DNA of 64,000 nucleotides, taken from positions 1 to 64,000 of the forward strand of contig NZ_VIGV01000013.1 in assembly GCF_007858445.1 (NCBI RefSeq), in the 5' to 3' direction. The position numbers and the translations under genes are program-made. Below the pieces are notes generated by a model, which was not told the origin of the DNA, made no database searches, and was given only the letters and a program-made list of their open reading frames with translations. This document shows, one piece after another, positions 7,429 through 16,878 of this stretch; position 1 is the stretch's first letter; the number at the start of each line of letters is the position of its first letter. Source of the stretch: Tsukamurella sputi (GTDB lineage: Bacteria > Actinomycetota > Actinomycetes > Mycobacteriales > Mycobacteriaceae).

Positions 7429-10400
7429 TCACCGACCGCCGTCGGCCCGGTTGAGCTCGTCCGTCATGTGCACCGCGATCCTGCCGATGTACGGCTCGTC
7501 GATGAGCTGCAGGTGATCGCCGCCGATCTTGACGATCCGCAGGTCCTCGACCACCGGCGCCCACCCGCCGTCCGGCGCGATGTCGGCGAAGTTCGGCTCC
7601 AGCTCGATCGCCCCGTCGTGCATGCGGTCCGCGCGGTAGAGCGTGACCGTGCCCCCGAACCGGCCGTAGTCGGCGGGGTTGACCTTGATCAGCATGCGGT
7701 TGTCCACGAAGGACGTGCGCTGGTGCTCGATCATCGACGTCGGGATCTTCTTGTCGGAGAGCTGCACCAGCTCCATGATGATCCTGAACTGGCCGTCGTC
7801 GTCCGCCGCCGCGAGCCGGTCCATCGGCAGCTCGATCTCGTCGCCGATGTCGTAGTTCTTGCGGGCGAACTTCTCCCAGCGCTCCAGGCGGGCCCGCTTC
7901 TCGGCGGGCTCGTCGGTGAGCGGCACCGTCGGCGCCACCACGTCGAGCAGGCCGATGTACTCGACCTCCTGCCCCTCGTCCTCGAGCGCGCGCGCCAGGC
8001 CGTACGCGAAGGCGCCGCCGAGGCTCCAGCCCGCGAGCCGGTACGGCCCCTCCGGCTGGATCTCCTTGAGCTTGGGCAGGTACGCGGCCACCCGCTCCTC
8101 GATCTCGCCCTCGATGCGCTCGAAACCGTAGATCGGCAAATCCTCCGGGAGCTTGCGCAGCAGCGCCTCGTAGGCGGTGGTGTTGCCGCCCGCGGGGTGG
8201 AACAGGAACAGCGGCTTGCGATCCGTGTTCTCCGGCTTGCGCAGCGTACGGACGAAGCCGTCCACCGGCGTGGCCTCATTCATGACGGCGCCCACGTAGG
8301 TGGCCATCTCCTCGATGTTCTTCGAGTCGATGACGTCCTCGATGTCGATCTCACCGCCGGCCCGCTCGGACAGGCGCGCCGTCAGCTTCTCTGCCACGTC
8401 CTCGGGCAGCACGTCGAGCTCGTTGAAGACGCCGCCCGGCGACTTCCCGACGACGATCGCGTAGGTCGCGAAGGTCAGGCGCTCCGCGGCGTCGCGCGGG
8501 GGCACGCCGTCGCCCACGGCCTCGGCGATGGCCGCGCCGTCGAGCAGGTCCGGGGTGTCGACCTTCTCCTCCGACGGTGCCTCGGCGGGCGCGGCAGCCG
8601 GCTCGGCCGGGCTCTCCGCGGGCGGGGTGGCGGCCTCGGCCTTCGCCGCTGCCTCCGCCTTGGCGGCCTTCATCATCTCGGCCAGCTGGCCGGCGTCGGC
8701 GAGTTCGCCGGTGCCGGACTGGTGCTCGGCCAGCGCGTCCACCTGGTCACGGTGCTCGACCGCGTACTCCACGAACTGCACCACGTCGTTGAAGGACGCG
8801 TCGCGCACCGCCTGGATCTGGATCGGCGGGATGTCGAACTCGTACTCGGCCCGGTTCTTGATGCGCATGGCGAGCAGCGAGTCCATGCCGAGGTCGATCA
8901 GCGGGATCTCCTTGGGCAGGTCCTCGATCTCGAAGCCCATGGTCTCCGCGATGATCAGGCCCAGACGGTGCTCCACCGTCTCACCCGATTCGGGCGACCA
9001 GCGCTCGACGCTGCCCTCGGGGGCCGGTGCCTCGGTCTCCTCGGAGACGGTGATTTCCGGCTCCGATTCGTCCAGCTCGTCCATCTCCTCCACCGCAGGA
9101 GCGGCCTTGGTGATGAGCGGCGCGGCTGCGGTGCCGGAGGCCTCGCCGCCGACCACGACCGCGTCCAGCAGCAGCCGGAAGCCCTTACCGGTGTTCTCGT
9201 GCACCTGGATCGACGCACCACCGGGATGCGGGGTCAGCGTCGTGGTGAGCGTGAGCCCGTCCTTCGGCTCGCCGTGCTCGACGGCGGCGGTGACCGCGGC
9301 ACCGTCGAGGACCTGGACCGCTGCGTGCTTGGCGAGATCGACCAGCGAGACCGTGGTCTGATCGCCCAGAGTCAGCGCGGCGGCGTCCAGCTGCCAGACG
9401 TGCCGGCCGTCGGGCAGCGCGACGTGGCTGCCGGGCACGACGCCCGAACCACCGTCGGGCAGCTTGGTCTGGATCCAGATGTGCTTGCGCTGGAACCTCG
9501 TCCGCGGCACCGGCGCGTACCGGCCGGGGCCGAAGAGCGCCGCGACGTCCACGTGGTGACCGCGCGCGAAGACGGTGGCGAGCGCGGTCATGATCGTGCC
9601 GGGCTCGTCCTCCTTGCGCTTGAGCGTCTGCACCAGCGCGGCGTCCTGGATGCCCGAGCCGAAGGTGACGGCGGCGACGGAGATCAGCGTGATGGGGTTC
9701 GGGGAGAACTCGATGAAGGTGCGGTAACCGGCCTCGACGGCCTTCTCCACGGCCTGGGTGAACCAGACGCTGTGGCGCAGGCCCTTGATCCAGTAGTCCA
9801 CGTCGTGCACCGGCGCGTGGCCGGCCTTGTAGAACTCGTCCTTGTTCACGGTGGAGTACATCGGGTACTGCAGCGCGTGCGGCTCGATGCCCATGAGCTC
9901 GGCCTGCAGCTCGCCGAGCAGCGGATCCATCTGCGAGGTGTGGGAAGCGCCGCGGGTCACCAGCTTCCGCGCCATGAGCCCCTTGGCCTCGGTCTCGGCG
10001 ACGATCTTGTCGATGACCTTGCCGGGGCCGCCGAGCACGGTGTGCGCGGGAGCCGCGTAGACGCAGATCTCCAGGCCCTCGTAGTCGCCGAGCACGGTCT
10101 CGATGTCCTCGGCGCTGTACTCGACGAGCGCCATGAAGCGCTCCATCTCCTCGGGCAGCATCTCCTCGCCCTCGCCCATGAGGCGCGAACGCTGACAGAT
10201 GACGCGCACCGCATCCTCGAGCGAGAGACCGCCGGTGACCCAGGCCGAGGTGGCCTCGCCCATCGAATGCGGCAGCACCACACCGGGTTCGATGCCGTAA
10301 TGGCGGAACAGGCCGACGAGCGCGACCTGGATGGCGAAGATGCCCACCTGGCCGGTCTCGATGTGGAAGGTCTGCTCGTCATCGGTGATCATGTCGGCGT

Positions 10401-12540
10401 AGTCGTTGCCCGACTCGTCGATGATGAGCTCGTTGACCTCGTCGAAGTAGTGCTTGAAGACGGGGTTCTCGGTGTAGAGCTGCTTGGCCATCTTGCGGTG
10501 ATGGCTGCCGAAGCCCGAGAAGATGAACGCCGGGCCCGCCGCGTCGGGCTGGTTGGCGGAGATGACGTTCGGGGCGTTCTTGCCGTCGGCGATGGCGCGG
10601 AAGCCCTTGATCGCCTCGTCGAGATCCTTGGCCAGGACCACCGACCGGACGCGGCCGTGATTGCGGCTGGCGAGCGTGCGGCCGATCTCGGCGATCGTGT
10701 ACTGCTTCGCCTCGTCGGACTCGAGCCACTCGACCAGCTCGGCGGCGGCGGCCCGCCGGCGCGACGGGACGTAGGCGGTGAGCACGAGCGGGACCGCGGC
10801 ACCGTCGACGGTGGCGGGGTAGAACGCGGGCGCCGCGTTCCCCTGGGAGGAATCGGCCTCGCCCGCAGCGCCTTCCACGATCTCGGGAGCGATGTACTCC
10901 TTGATCACCACGTGGGCGTTGGTGCCGCCGAAGCCGTTGCCCGTGACGCCGGCGAGCTTCGCGCCGGAGTACTTGGGCCACTCGGTGTTCCGCGCCGCCA
11001 TGAGCAGGCGGTTCGCCTCGAACTGGATGTACGGGTTGGGGCCCGCGAAGTTCAGGGAGGCGGGGATCTGGCCGTTGCGCATGCCCAGCAACACCTTCGC
11101 GACACCGGCGATGCCCGCGGCGGCCTCGAGGTGCCCGAAGTTGGTCTTGGCCGAGCCCAGCAGCAGCGGCTTCTCGGCGTCGCGGCCGCGCCCGAGGACG
11201 CGCCCGATGGCGTCGGCCTCGAGCGGATCGCCCAGGATCGTGCCGGTGCCGTGCGCCTCGAGGTAGTCGACGGTGCGCGGGTCGATGCCGGCGTCGATGT
11301 AGGCGTCGCGCAGGTTCATCACCTGCGCCTCCGGGTTCGGCGCGAAGATGCCGTTGGACTTGCCGTCGGAGGTGATCGCGGAACCCGCGATCACGCCGAG
11401 GATCTCGTCGCCGTCGCGCTCGGCGTCGGCGAGGCGCTTGAGCAGCACGACGCCGCCGCCCTCGGCGCGGATCATGCCGTTCGCGTCGGAGCTGAAGGCC
11501 TTGATCTTGCCGTCGGGCGCCTGCGCGCCGATGCTGTCGAAGCCGAGCGTCGCCGCGGGGACGATGAGCATGTTGACGCCGCCGGCCACGGCCATGTCGG
11601 TCTCGCCGTCCCGCAGGCTGCGGATGGCCTGGTGGATCGCGACGAGCGACGACGAGCACGCGGTGTCCACGGTGACCGACGGGCCGTGGAAGTCGTAGAA
11701 GTAGGAGACCCGGTTCGCGACGATCGACGTCGAGGTGCCGGTGAGCGCGTACGGATTCGCCTTCGTCGGGTCGGCGACGGCCAGCATCTGGTAGTCGTTG
11801 GCGGAGCTGCCCATCCACACGCCCGTGCGAGTGCCCTTCACCGAGCTGGCGGGGATGTTGGCCTGCTCCAGCGCCTCCCAGGTGAGCTCGAGCGCGAGCC
11901 GCTGCTGCGGGTCGACCATCTCGACCTCGCGCGGGGTCATCTGGAAGAACTCGGCGTCGAAGGAGGCCACGTCGTCGAGGTAGCCGCCGAAGGTGTTGGC
12001 CTCGTCGAGGACGGCCTTCAGGCGCGGGTCCTGCTTGAACTCGAGCCAGCGGTCCTCGGGGAGATCCGTGGTGGCGTCGCCGTTCCCGATGAGGAACTCC
12101 CACGTCGACTCGGGGGTCTCGCCGGCCTTGGGGAAGCGGGTCGCGAGACCGACAACGGCCACGTCGTGCGTGCCGCGGTTCGCCTCGAACTCCTCGCCGC
12201 GGTCGTACTGGGCCGCCTCGGCCGCGAGGTCGTCGTCGGAGACCACCGGGTCACCGTCGATGATGCGCTGGCTGAGCAGGGCGATCGTCGGGTGCTGGAA
12301 GGCGACGGTGGCCGTCAGCTGAACACCGGTGAAGTCCTCGATATCGCTGGCCATCGAGACCGCGTCGCGCGAGCCCAGGCCGAACTCGTCGAGCGACTTG
12401 TCGTCGGTGATGTTCTCCAGCGGCTGCTTGGTGGCGTCGGCGATCCACTGCCGCATCCAGGCGCGCAGCTCCTCGAGGCTCAGATCCTCGCGGGCCTTGC
12501 CGGTCGGGCCTTCATGGGGGGTGTACTCGTTCTCAGCCAT
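7429..12540 (-). CDS. pks13: Mycolic acid condensing polyketide synthase Pks13
   Basis: A 1703-residue type I synthase that joins the meromycolyl chain (from FadD32) and the carboxylated alpha chain (from AccD4) to give the 3-oxo mycolate precursor. Domain order is ACP-KS-AT-ACP-TE. The N-terminal carrier serine is in EFGLGSRDAV (Ser57). The ketosynthase cysteine is in VDTACSSS (Cys295), with the histidine motifs EAHGTGT and TNFGHLEAAAG. The acyltransferase serine is in PHSMGE (about 759). The second carrier serine is in LGMDSLL (about 1221). The thioesterase serine is in GWSLGG (about 1506), with a late GGDHLQL histidine. An acidic/alanine-rich linker precedes the thioesterase. The ATG at 12540 follows a spacer of 80 nt after fadD32; a longer frame has no homology. 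Confidence 0.97.
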   Translation of the reverse strand: MAENEYTPHEGPTGKAREDLSLEELRAWMRQWIADATKQPLENITDDKSLDEFGLGSRDAVSMASDIEDFTGVQLTATVAFQHPTIALLSQRIIDGDPVVSDDDLAAEAAQYDRGEEFEANRGTHDVAVVGLATRFPKAGETPESTWEFLIGNGDATTDLPEDRWLEFKQDPRLKAVLDEANTFGGYLDDVASFDAEFFQMTPREVEMVDPQQRLALELTWEALEQANIPASSVKGTRTGVWMGSSANDYQMLAVADPTKANPYALTGTSTSIVANRVSYFYDFHGPSVTVDTACSSSLVAIHQAIRSLRDGETDMAVAGGVNMLIVPAATLGFDSIGAQAPDGKIKAFSSDANGMIRAEGGGVVLLKRLADAERDGDEILGVIAGSAITSDGKSNGIFAPNPEAQVMNLRDAYIDAGIDPRTVDYLEAHGTGTILGDPLEADAIGRVLGRGRDAEKPLLLGSAKTNFGHLEAAAGIAGVAKVLLGMRNGQIPASLNFAGPNPYIQFEANRLLMAARNTEWPKYSGAKLAGVTGNGFGGTNAHVVIKEYIAPEIVEGAAGEADSSQGNAAPAFYPATVDGAAVPLVLTAYVPSRRRAAAAELVEWLESDEAKQYTIAEIGRTLASRNHGRVRSVVLAKDLDEAIKGFRAIADGKNAPNVISANQPDAAGPAFIFSGFGSHHRKMAKQLYTENPVFKHYFDEVNELIIDESGNDYADMITDDEQTFHIETGQVGIFAIQVALVGLFRHYGIEPGVVLPHSMGEATSAWVTGGLSLEDAVRVICQRSRLMGEGEEMLPEEMERFMALVEYSAEDIETVLGDYEGLEICVYAAPAHTVLGGPGKVIDKIVAETEAKGLMARKLVTRGASHTSQMDPLLGELQAELMGIEPHALQYPMYSTVNKDEFYKAGHAPVHDVDYWIKGLRHSVWFTQAVEKAVEAGYRTFIEFSPNPITLISVAAVTFGSGIQDAALVQTLKRKEDEPGTIMTALATVFARGHHVDVAALFGPGRYAPVPRTRFQRKHIWIQTKLPDGGSGVVPGSHVALPDGRHVWQLDAAALTLGDQTTVSLVDLAKHAAVQVLDGAAVTAAVEHGEPKDGLTLTTTLTPHPGGASIQVHENTGKGFRLLLDAVVVGGEASGTAAAPLITKAAPAVEEMDELDESEPEITVSEETEAPAPEGSVERWSPESGETVEHRLGLIIAETMGFEIEDLPKEIPLIDLGMDSLLAMRIKNRAEYEFDIPPIQIQAVRDASFNDVVQFVEYAVEHRDQVDALAEHQSGTGELADAGQLAEMMKAAKAEAAAKAEAATPPAESPAEPAAAPAEAPSEEKVDTPDLLDGAAIAEAVGDGVPPRDAAERLTFATYAIVVGKSPGGVFNELDVLPEDVAEKLTARLSERAGGEIDIEDVIDSKNIEEMATYVGAVMNEATPVDGFVRTLRKPENTDRKPLFLFHPAGGNTTAYEALLRKLPEDLPIYGFERIEGEIEERVAAYLPKLKEIQPEGPYRLAGWSLGGAFAYGLARALEDEGQEVEYIGLLDVVAPTVPLTDEPAEKRARLERWEKFARKNYDIGDEIELPMDRLAAADDDGQFRIIMELVQLSDKKIPTSMIEHQRTSFVDNRMLIKVNPADYGRFGGTVTLYRADRMHDGAIELEPNFADIAPDGGWAPVVEDLRIVKIGGDHLQLIDEPYIGRIAVHMTDELNRADGGR

Positions 12541-12620
12541 GGTGTTTCTACCCTTCGCGTCGAGACCGTGGGTTGCGCAGTCGCGTGTGATGAAGTTGTG
12601 GTGTCCGGCGCCGGTGGGCG

Positions 12621-14531
12621 CTACTGGACGTTGTTCGCGTCGGCGTCGGGGAACGCCGTCTGGGTGCAACCGCCACGGAGCGTGCCGTCGATGTAGGCGG
12701 CGCGGCCCGCGCGGCGGGCGATCTTGCCCGAGCTGGTGCGCGGCAGCGAGCCGCCGGGGACGAGCAGCACGTCGCGCGCGAGCACGCCGTGCGCCGCGCC
12801 GATCGCGGACCGGATCCCGTCGGCCAGCGCCTGCTGGTCCTGCTTGGCGCCGCCGGCGGCGAGCTCGGCGACGATGACCAGCTGCTCGCTCTGATCGTTC
12901 GGGTCGAAGGTCAGGCCCGAGTGGGCGTTCTCGAAGACCGCCGCCGGGAGCTCATTGGCCGGCACCGAGAACGCCGCCACGTAGCCGGTGCGGATGTACT
13001 TGGTGTTCGACTCCTGCGCCGTGAACTCCAGGTCCTGCGGGTAGTGGTTGCGGCCGTCGACGATCACGAGGTCCTTGACGCGGCCCGTGATGTACAGCTC
13101 GCCGCCGTGGTAGACGCCGAAGTCGCCGGTGCGCATCCACTTGGCCTTCTCGAGGTTCTTCACGCCCTCGGAGTGGCTGCCCTCGGAGAGGGGGGTCAGG
13201 TAGTTCTGGAAGGTCTCGCGGGACTCCTCGTCGCGCTGCCAGTAGCCCGAGCCGATGTTCATACCGTGCAGCCAGATCTCGCCGACGGAATCGTCCGGGA
13301 CCTCCTTGCCGGTCTCCGGGTCGACGATGCAGGCCCACTGGCTCAGCGCGATGTCGCCACAGGAGACCTGCGGGACCGCGCCCTCGGCCCCCTCCTCGGA
13401 GACGACGAAGGTGCCGGCGGCCAGCTGGTCGCGGTCGACGTAGACCACGCGGGCCTCGTTCTCGACGGGGGTCGAGGAGACGAACAGCGTGGCCTCGGCC
13501 ATGCCGAAGCAGGGCTTGATCGCCTTCGGCGAGAGGCCGTAGGGCGCGAAGGCCTCGTTGAACTTCTTCATCGACGAGACGGTGACCGGCTCCGAGCCGT
13601 TGATCAGGCCCTTGACGTTCGACAGGTCGAGGGTCTCGCCCTCCTTGGGCAGGCCGCGGGCGGCGGCGTGCTCATAGGCGAAGTTCGGGGCGGCGGCGAA
13701 GGTCTCGGCACCGTCCTCGACGGCGGCGAGCTCGTTGATCCAGCGGCCGGGGCGGCGCACGAAGGCCGACGGGCTCATGATGGTGATGAACTTGCCGCCG
13801 AGCGCGGGCAGGATCACCGTGAGCAGGCCCATGTCGTGGAACATCGGCAGCCAGGTGACGCCGCGGGAGTTCTCGTTGAGGTCCAGCGCGTGGATCATCT
13901 GGATCACGTTCGTGCCGACGGCCTCGTAGGTGATCTGCACGCCGGCCGGGTTACGCGTGGAACCCGAGGTGTACTGCAGGTACGCGATGGTGTCGCGGTA
14001 GATCGGGAAGGGCTTGAGCGTGGAGCCGACCGAGTCCGGGATGGCGTCCACGGCGATGATGCGCGGGCGCTCCTTGGCCGGGAGGTGGCGGAAGAAGTTG
14101 CGGCAGGCCTCGGCGGAACCCGAGGAGGTGAGGATCGCCGTCGGCTTGCAGTCCTCGAGCACGATGCGCAGGCGGTCGGTGTGGCCGGGCTCGTCCGGGC
14201 TGAACAGCGGCACCGCGATGTTGCCGGCGTACAGCGCGCCGAAGAAGGCGGTCACGTAGTCGAGGCCCTGCGGGGCCAGGATCGCGACGCGGTCCTCACG
14301 CTTGGTGATGTGCTGCAGGCGGGCGCCGATGGCGCGCAGGCGGGCGCCGAACTGCGACCAGGTCAGCTCGTGGACGACGCCGTCACGCTCGCGGCTGTAG
14401 TCGATGAAGCGGTACGCGAGGGTGTCGGCACGCTCCCGTGCGTTGCGCTCGACGAAGTCGACCAGCGTGGTTCCGGGGCGGAAGAAGATGTTGCCGTCTT
14501 CGTCCAGAAACTGGTCAAACTCGTTGTTCAT
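12621..14531 (-). CDS. fadD32: Long-chain fatty-acyl-AMP ligase FadD32
   Basis: A 636-residue adenylating enzyme (M. tuberculosis FadD32 is 637). It activates meromycolic acid as acyl-AMP and loads it on the N-terminal carrier domain of Pks13. The core adenylation motif is YLQYTSGSTRNPAGV. Other visible segments are GLINGSEPV, FGMAEATLFVS, MRTGDFGVYHGGELYITGR and the C-terminal LPRTSSGKIARR, which holds the catalytic lysine. It is the first gene of the fadD32-pks13-accD4 operon. The ATG at 14531 is preceded by GAGGAG and starts MNNEFDQF; a longer frame reaches into the promoter region. Confidence 0.97.
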   Translation of the reverse strand: MNNEFDQFLDEDGNIFFRPGTTLVDFVERNARERADTLAYRFIDYSRERDGVVHELTWSQFGARLRAIGARLQHITKREDRVAILAPQGLDYVTAFFGALYAGNIAVPLFSPDEPGHTDRLRIVLEDCKPTAILTSSGSAEACRNFFRHLPAKERPRIIAVDAIPDSVGSTLKPFPIYRDTIAYLQYTSGSTRNPAGVQITYEAVGTNVIQMIHALDLNENSRGVTWLPMFHDMGLLTVILPALGGKFITIMSPSAFVRRPGRWINELAAVEDGAETFAAAPNFAYEHAAARGLPKEGETLDLSNVKGLINGSEPVTVSSMKKFNEAFAPYGLSPKAIKPCFGMAEATLFVSSTPVENEARVVYVDRDQLAAGTFVVSEEGAEGAVPQVSCGDIALSQWACIVDPETGKEVPDDSVGEIWLHGMNIGSGYWQRDEESRETFQNYLTPLSEGSHSEGVKNLEKAKWMRTGDFGVYHGGELYITGRVKDLVIVDGRNHYPQDLEFTAQESNTKYIRTGYVAAFSVPANELPAAVFENAHSGLTFDPNDQSEQLVIVAELAAGGAKQDQQALADGIRSAIGAAHGVLARDVLLVPGGSLPRTSSGKIARRAGRAAYIDGTLRGGCTQTAFPDADANNVQ

Positions 14532-14742
14532 GCATCGCTCCTCGGTGCCAGACCCGGGCGGGTCCCGCAGACAGTGGTACATCGTGTGACGGCCACATCC
14601 CGTTGCGGGCCTGTGCGCCACCTCATAGTGCTTGATATCCGCAACATGTTTCACCCGTTCGGGGCGTTCACATGCTGTGAAAATCCGCAAACCCGACTAT
14701 CGTACCGCGCGGTAGCGGCCGGGCGAAAAAGGTGAGGTGGGG
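14532..14742 (-). promoter_or_regulatory. Promoter region of the fadD32-pks13-accD4 operon
   Basis: A 211-nt gap precedes fadD32, and its central part (about 14600-14700) is less GC-rich than the flanking genes. It must hold the operon promoter because the next upstream gene is a separate unit. A ribosome site GAGGAG sits 6 nt before the ATG. No single -10/-35 pair stands out. Confidence 0.4.
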
Positions 14743-15723
14743 TCACTCGCCCTTGAGCTGCTCGAGGACGGGTGCGAACGCCTCCATCTGGGTGGGCACG
14801 ACGCCGACGTAGGACATGCCGGTCGCCTCGCGGGTGGCGCGGACCTGGTCGGCGATCTCGTCGAAGGTGCCGATCGCGAGGTAGGGCGAACCCAGCACGT
14901 CGTCGATCGTCACCTCCTTGTCGACCTCGATGTTGGCCGAGAGGCCCCGCTCGATGGCCTTGAGCGCGAAGTCGGCGACCTGCTCGCGGTCGTCGGTGAC
15001 GACGATGGTCGCGATGCTCCAGGACAGCTCGAGGTCCGCGAAGCGATCACCCGCGGCGGCCTTCACGATCTCGACCTTGTTCTTCACGGCGTCCATGGAC
15101 ATGTCCGAGATCTTGAGCTTGCCCTCGGCCGAGCTGCGCGGATTGATGGAGACCACGTCGGCGCGGCGCGCTGCCAGCTCCAGCGTCCGGCGCGCACCGG
15201 CGCCGATCGCGATGGGCGGGCGCGGGCCCTGCCGGGGCCGCGGGTAGCCCTTGAGCTCCTTGACCTGGAAGACCTCACCCTCGAACTCGGCCTCCTGGCC
15301 GCGGAGCAGGGCGTCGAGCACCGTCAGGCCCTCGTCCAGGCGCTGCAGCCGGCGCGACGGCGCCTCGAACTCGATCCCCGACTGGTCGAAGTCGTCCTTG
15401 AAGGCGCCGAGGCCCAGGCCGATCTCGAGCCGGCCCTTGGACAGCACGTCGATGGTGGTCAGCTCCTTCGCCAGCACAGCGGGGTGCCGGAAGGGCATCG
15501 CGAGCATCGACGTGGCCAGTCGGATCGTGGACGTGCTCACGGCGAGCGCGCCGAGCGCCGCCAGCGGCCCCACCTGCGCGTCCAGGCGGTCCGGGATGGC
15601 GAAAGTGTCGAAGCCCAGCTCCTCGGCCTCTTGCGCCAGCTTGACGAACTTGCGCGCGCCGCCCTCGTCGGCATTACCGGCGCCGCCCGCCGCGAACCGG
15701 AACTTGCGGTGCTCAGTGGTCAC
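14743..15723 (-). CDS. LLM-class F420-dependent oxidoreductase
   Basis: A 326-residue bacterial-luciferase-like (LLM) protein of the F420-binding type. Family features are DTFAIPDRLDAQVGPLAALG near residue 40, SMLAMPFRHPAVLAKELTTI, the barrel segment GRLEIGLGLGAFKDDF and the glycine-rich PIAIGAGARRTLELAA. These enzymes use F420 or FMN to reduce or oxidise diverse substrates; the substrate here is unknown. The GTG at 15723 was chosen for its AGGAG site; a longer frame lacks homology. It is an insertion relative to the M. tuberculosis order, where the cutinase-like gene directly precedes fadD32. Confidence 0.75.
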   Translation of the reverse strand: MTTEHRKFRFAAGGAGNADEGGARKFVKLAQEAEELGFDTFAIPDRLDAQVGPLAALGALAVSTSTIRLATSMLAMPFRHPAVLAKELTTIDVLSKGRLEIGLGLGAFKDDFDQSGIEFEAPSRRLQRLDEGLTVLDALLRGQEAEFEGEVFQVKELKGYPRPRQGPRPPIAIGAGARRTLELAARRADVVSINPRSSAEGKLKISDMSMDAVKNKVEIVKAAAGDRFADLELSWSIATIVVTDDREQVADFALKAIERGLSANIEVDKEVTIDDVLGSPYLAIGTFDEIADQVRATREATGMSYVGVVPTQMEAFAPVLEQLKGE

Positions 15724-15905
15724 GTGTGGGTACTCCTGGTCGGCTGTGGTGCGGTCGAAACGTTGCGCACAGCCTAACCGCTGCCCGACGGTGCTTCGGC
15801 CGGCCCGCGATTCCGGACCCGCCCGTGAATCCACGGCTCAGCGCGATACGAAGTCAGATCCTGCCTCGTACCGTTGTCAGCCGTGGATTCACAGCACGGG
15901 CCGCG

Positions 15906-16859
15906 CTACTTGGTCTTCGGGGCCTTGTCGATGACGCCGGTGGCCCAGCCGGTGAGCCACTGGGTGGCGGTCTTGCCGTCGAGCGACCAGTTGGCGGTGG
16001 TGCCGTACGCGGCGTGCGAGTTCTGCGTGATGGTGGAGATCACCTGCGGCAGCCCCGTCGCGAGGCCCAGCAGCCCACCCTTGGGCTGGTTGCAGATGGG
16101 GTCGTTGGAGCCGCAGATGGTGACGACGCGATCGTTGACGGAACCGAAGCCACCGTCGCGCTTGCCCTGCAGATCGACGCCCGAGAAGCTGAAGCCGGAG
16201 AAGGTGACCTCCACGCCCTCGCCCTCGGGGTCGACGCCGATCGCCTTGCCCTGCCCCTGGACGCGGCGGCTGTCGGAGATCAGGCCCACGCCCAGCAGGC
16301 GATCCGCGGCGATCGGGCCCTTGCCGGCACCGATCTGCGCGGCGATGTTGCCGGCGATGGTCGCACCCTGAGAGAAGCCCATGAGGACGAAACCGGTGCG
16401 CGGGCAGTGCTCCTTGACCTTGGTGATCTGCGCGACCGCACGGTCGGTGCCCTGCTGGCGCGATGCCTGGTAGGTCATCTGGCCGTCCGGCGGGACCGCG
16501 ATCGGGTTGTGGAACTGCGCGGCGTAGTTCACCGTCCAGATGTTCGCGCGCGCGCCGTTGTACCGCTTCTGCAGGGGGTTGGTGACCTGCAGCATGAGCG
16601 ATCGCGGGTTGAACTTCGGCGCCTCGGGCGAGTCGGTCGCCGAGGACTCCCAGGTACCGGGGAAGGAGATCACCTGCACGTCCGGGCAATCGGCGCTCTG
16701 CGTGCCCGTGGGCGGCCCGGGCGGGGTCGGCTCGGGCTTGCGGATCATCGTGATGATGAGGGTGATGACGACGATGATCGCGATGATCGCGGCGATGATC
16801 ACCGCGATGCCGAAGACCCGTCCGGCCTTCCGCGCTCCCTGACTCTTCGTGCCTGCCAT
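15906..16859 (-). CDS. Membrane-anchored cutinase-like lipase/phospholipase
   Basis: A 317-residue cutinase-family esterase. An N-terminal hydrophobic helix (about residues 13-38, mostly Ile/Val/Ala) with a basic start anchors it on the outer face of the membrane, followed by a proline-rich linker. The catalytic domain starts at CPDVQVISFPGT. The triad is visible as GFSQG (Ser163), NDPICN (Asp253) and NSHAAYG (His282). In mycobacteria the homologue Rv3802c is an essential phospholipase/thioesterase of the envelope, encoded next to fadD32. This is the downstream member of a tandem pair; the start codon lies 19 nt beyond the stop of the other copy. Confidence 0.88.
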   Translation of the reverse strand: MAGTKSQGARKAGRVFGIAVIIAAIIAIIVVITLIITMIRKPEPTPPGPPTGTQSADCPDVQVISFPGTWESSATDSPEAPKFNPRSLMLQVTNPLQKRYNGARANIWTVNYAAQFHNPIAVPPDGQMTYQASRQQGTDRAVAQITKVKEHCPRTGFVLMGFSQGATIAGNIAAQIGAGKGPIAADRLLGVGLISDSRRVQGQGKAIGVDPEGEGVEVTFSGFSFSGVDLQGKRDGGFGSVNDRVVTICGSNDPICNQPKGGLLGLATGLPQVISTITQNSHAAYGTTANWSLDGKTATQWLTGWATGVIDKAPKTK

Positions 16860-16878
16860 TCCTATGTGGATACCAGGG

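Noticed and set aside
7225-12696. 1823-codon plus-strand open frame opposite pks13
   Set aside because: Very long, but it is the complement of a well-defined Pks13 with all catalytic motifs; the translation is low in motif content and rich in Val/Gly/Asp/His/Arg, typical of an antisense frame.
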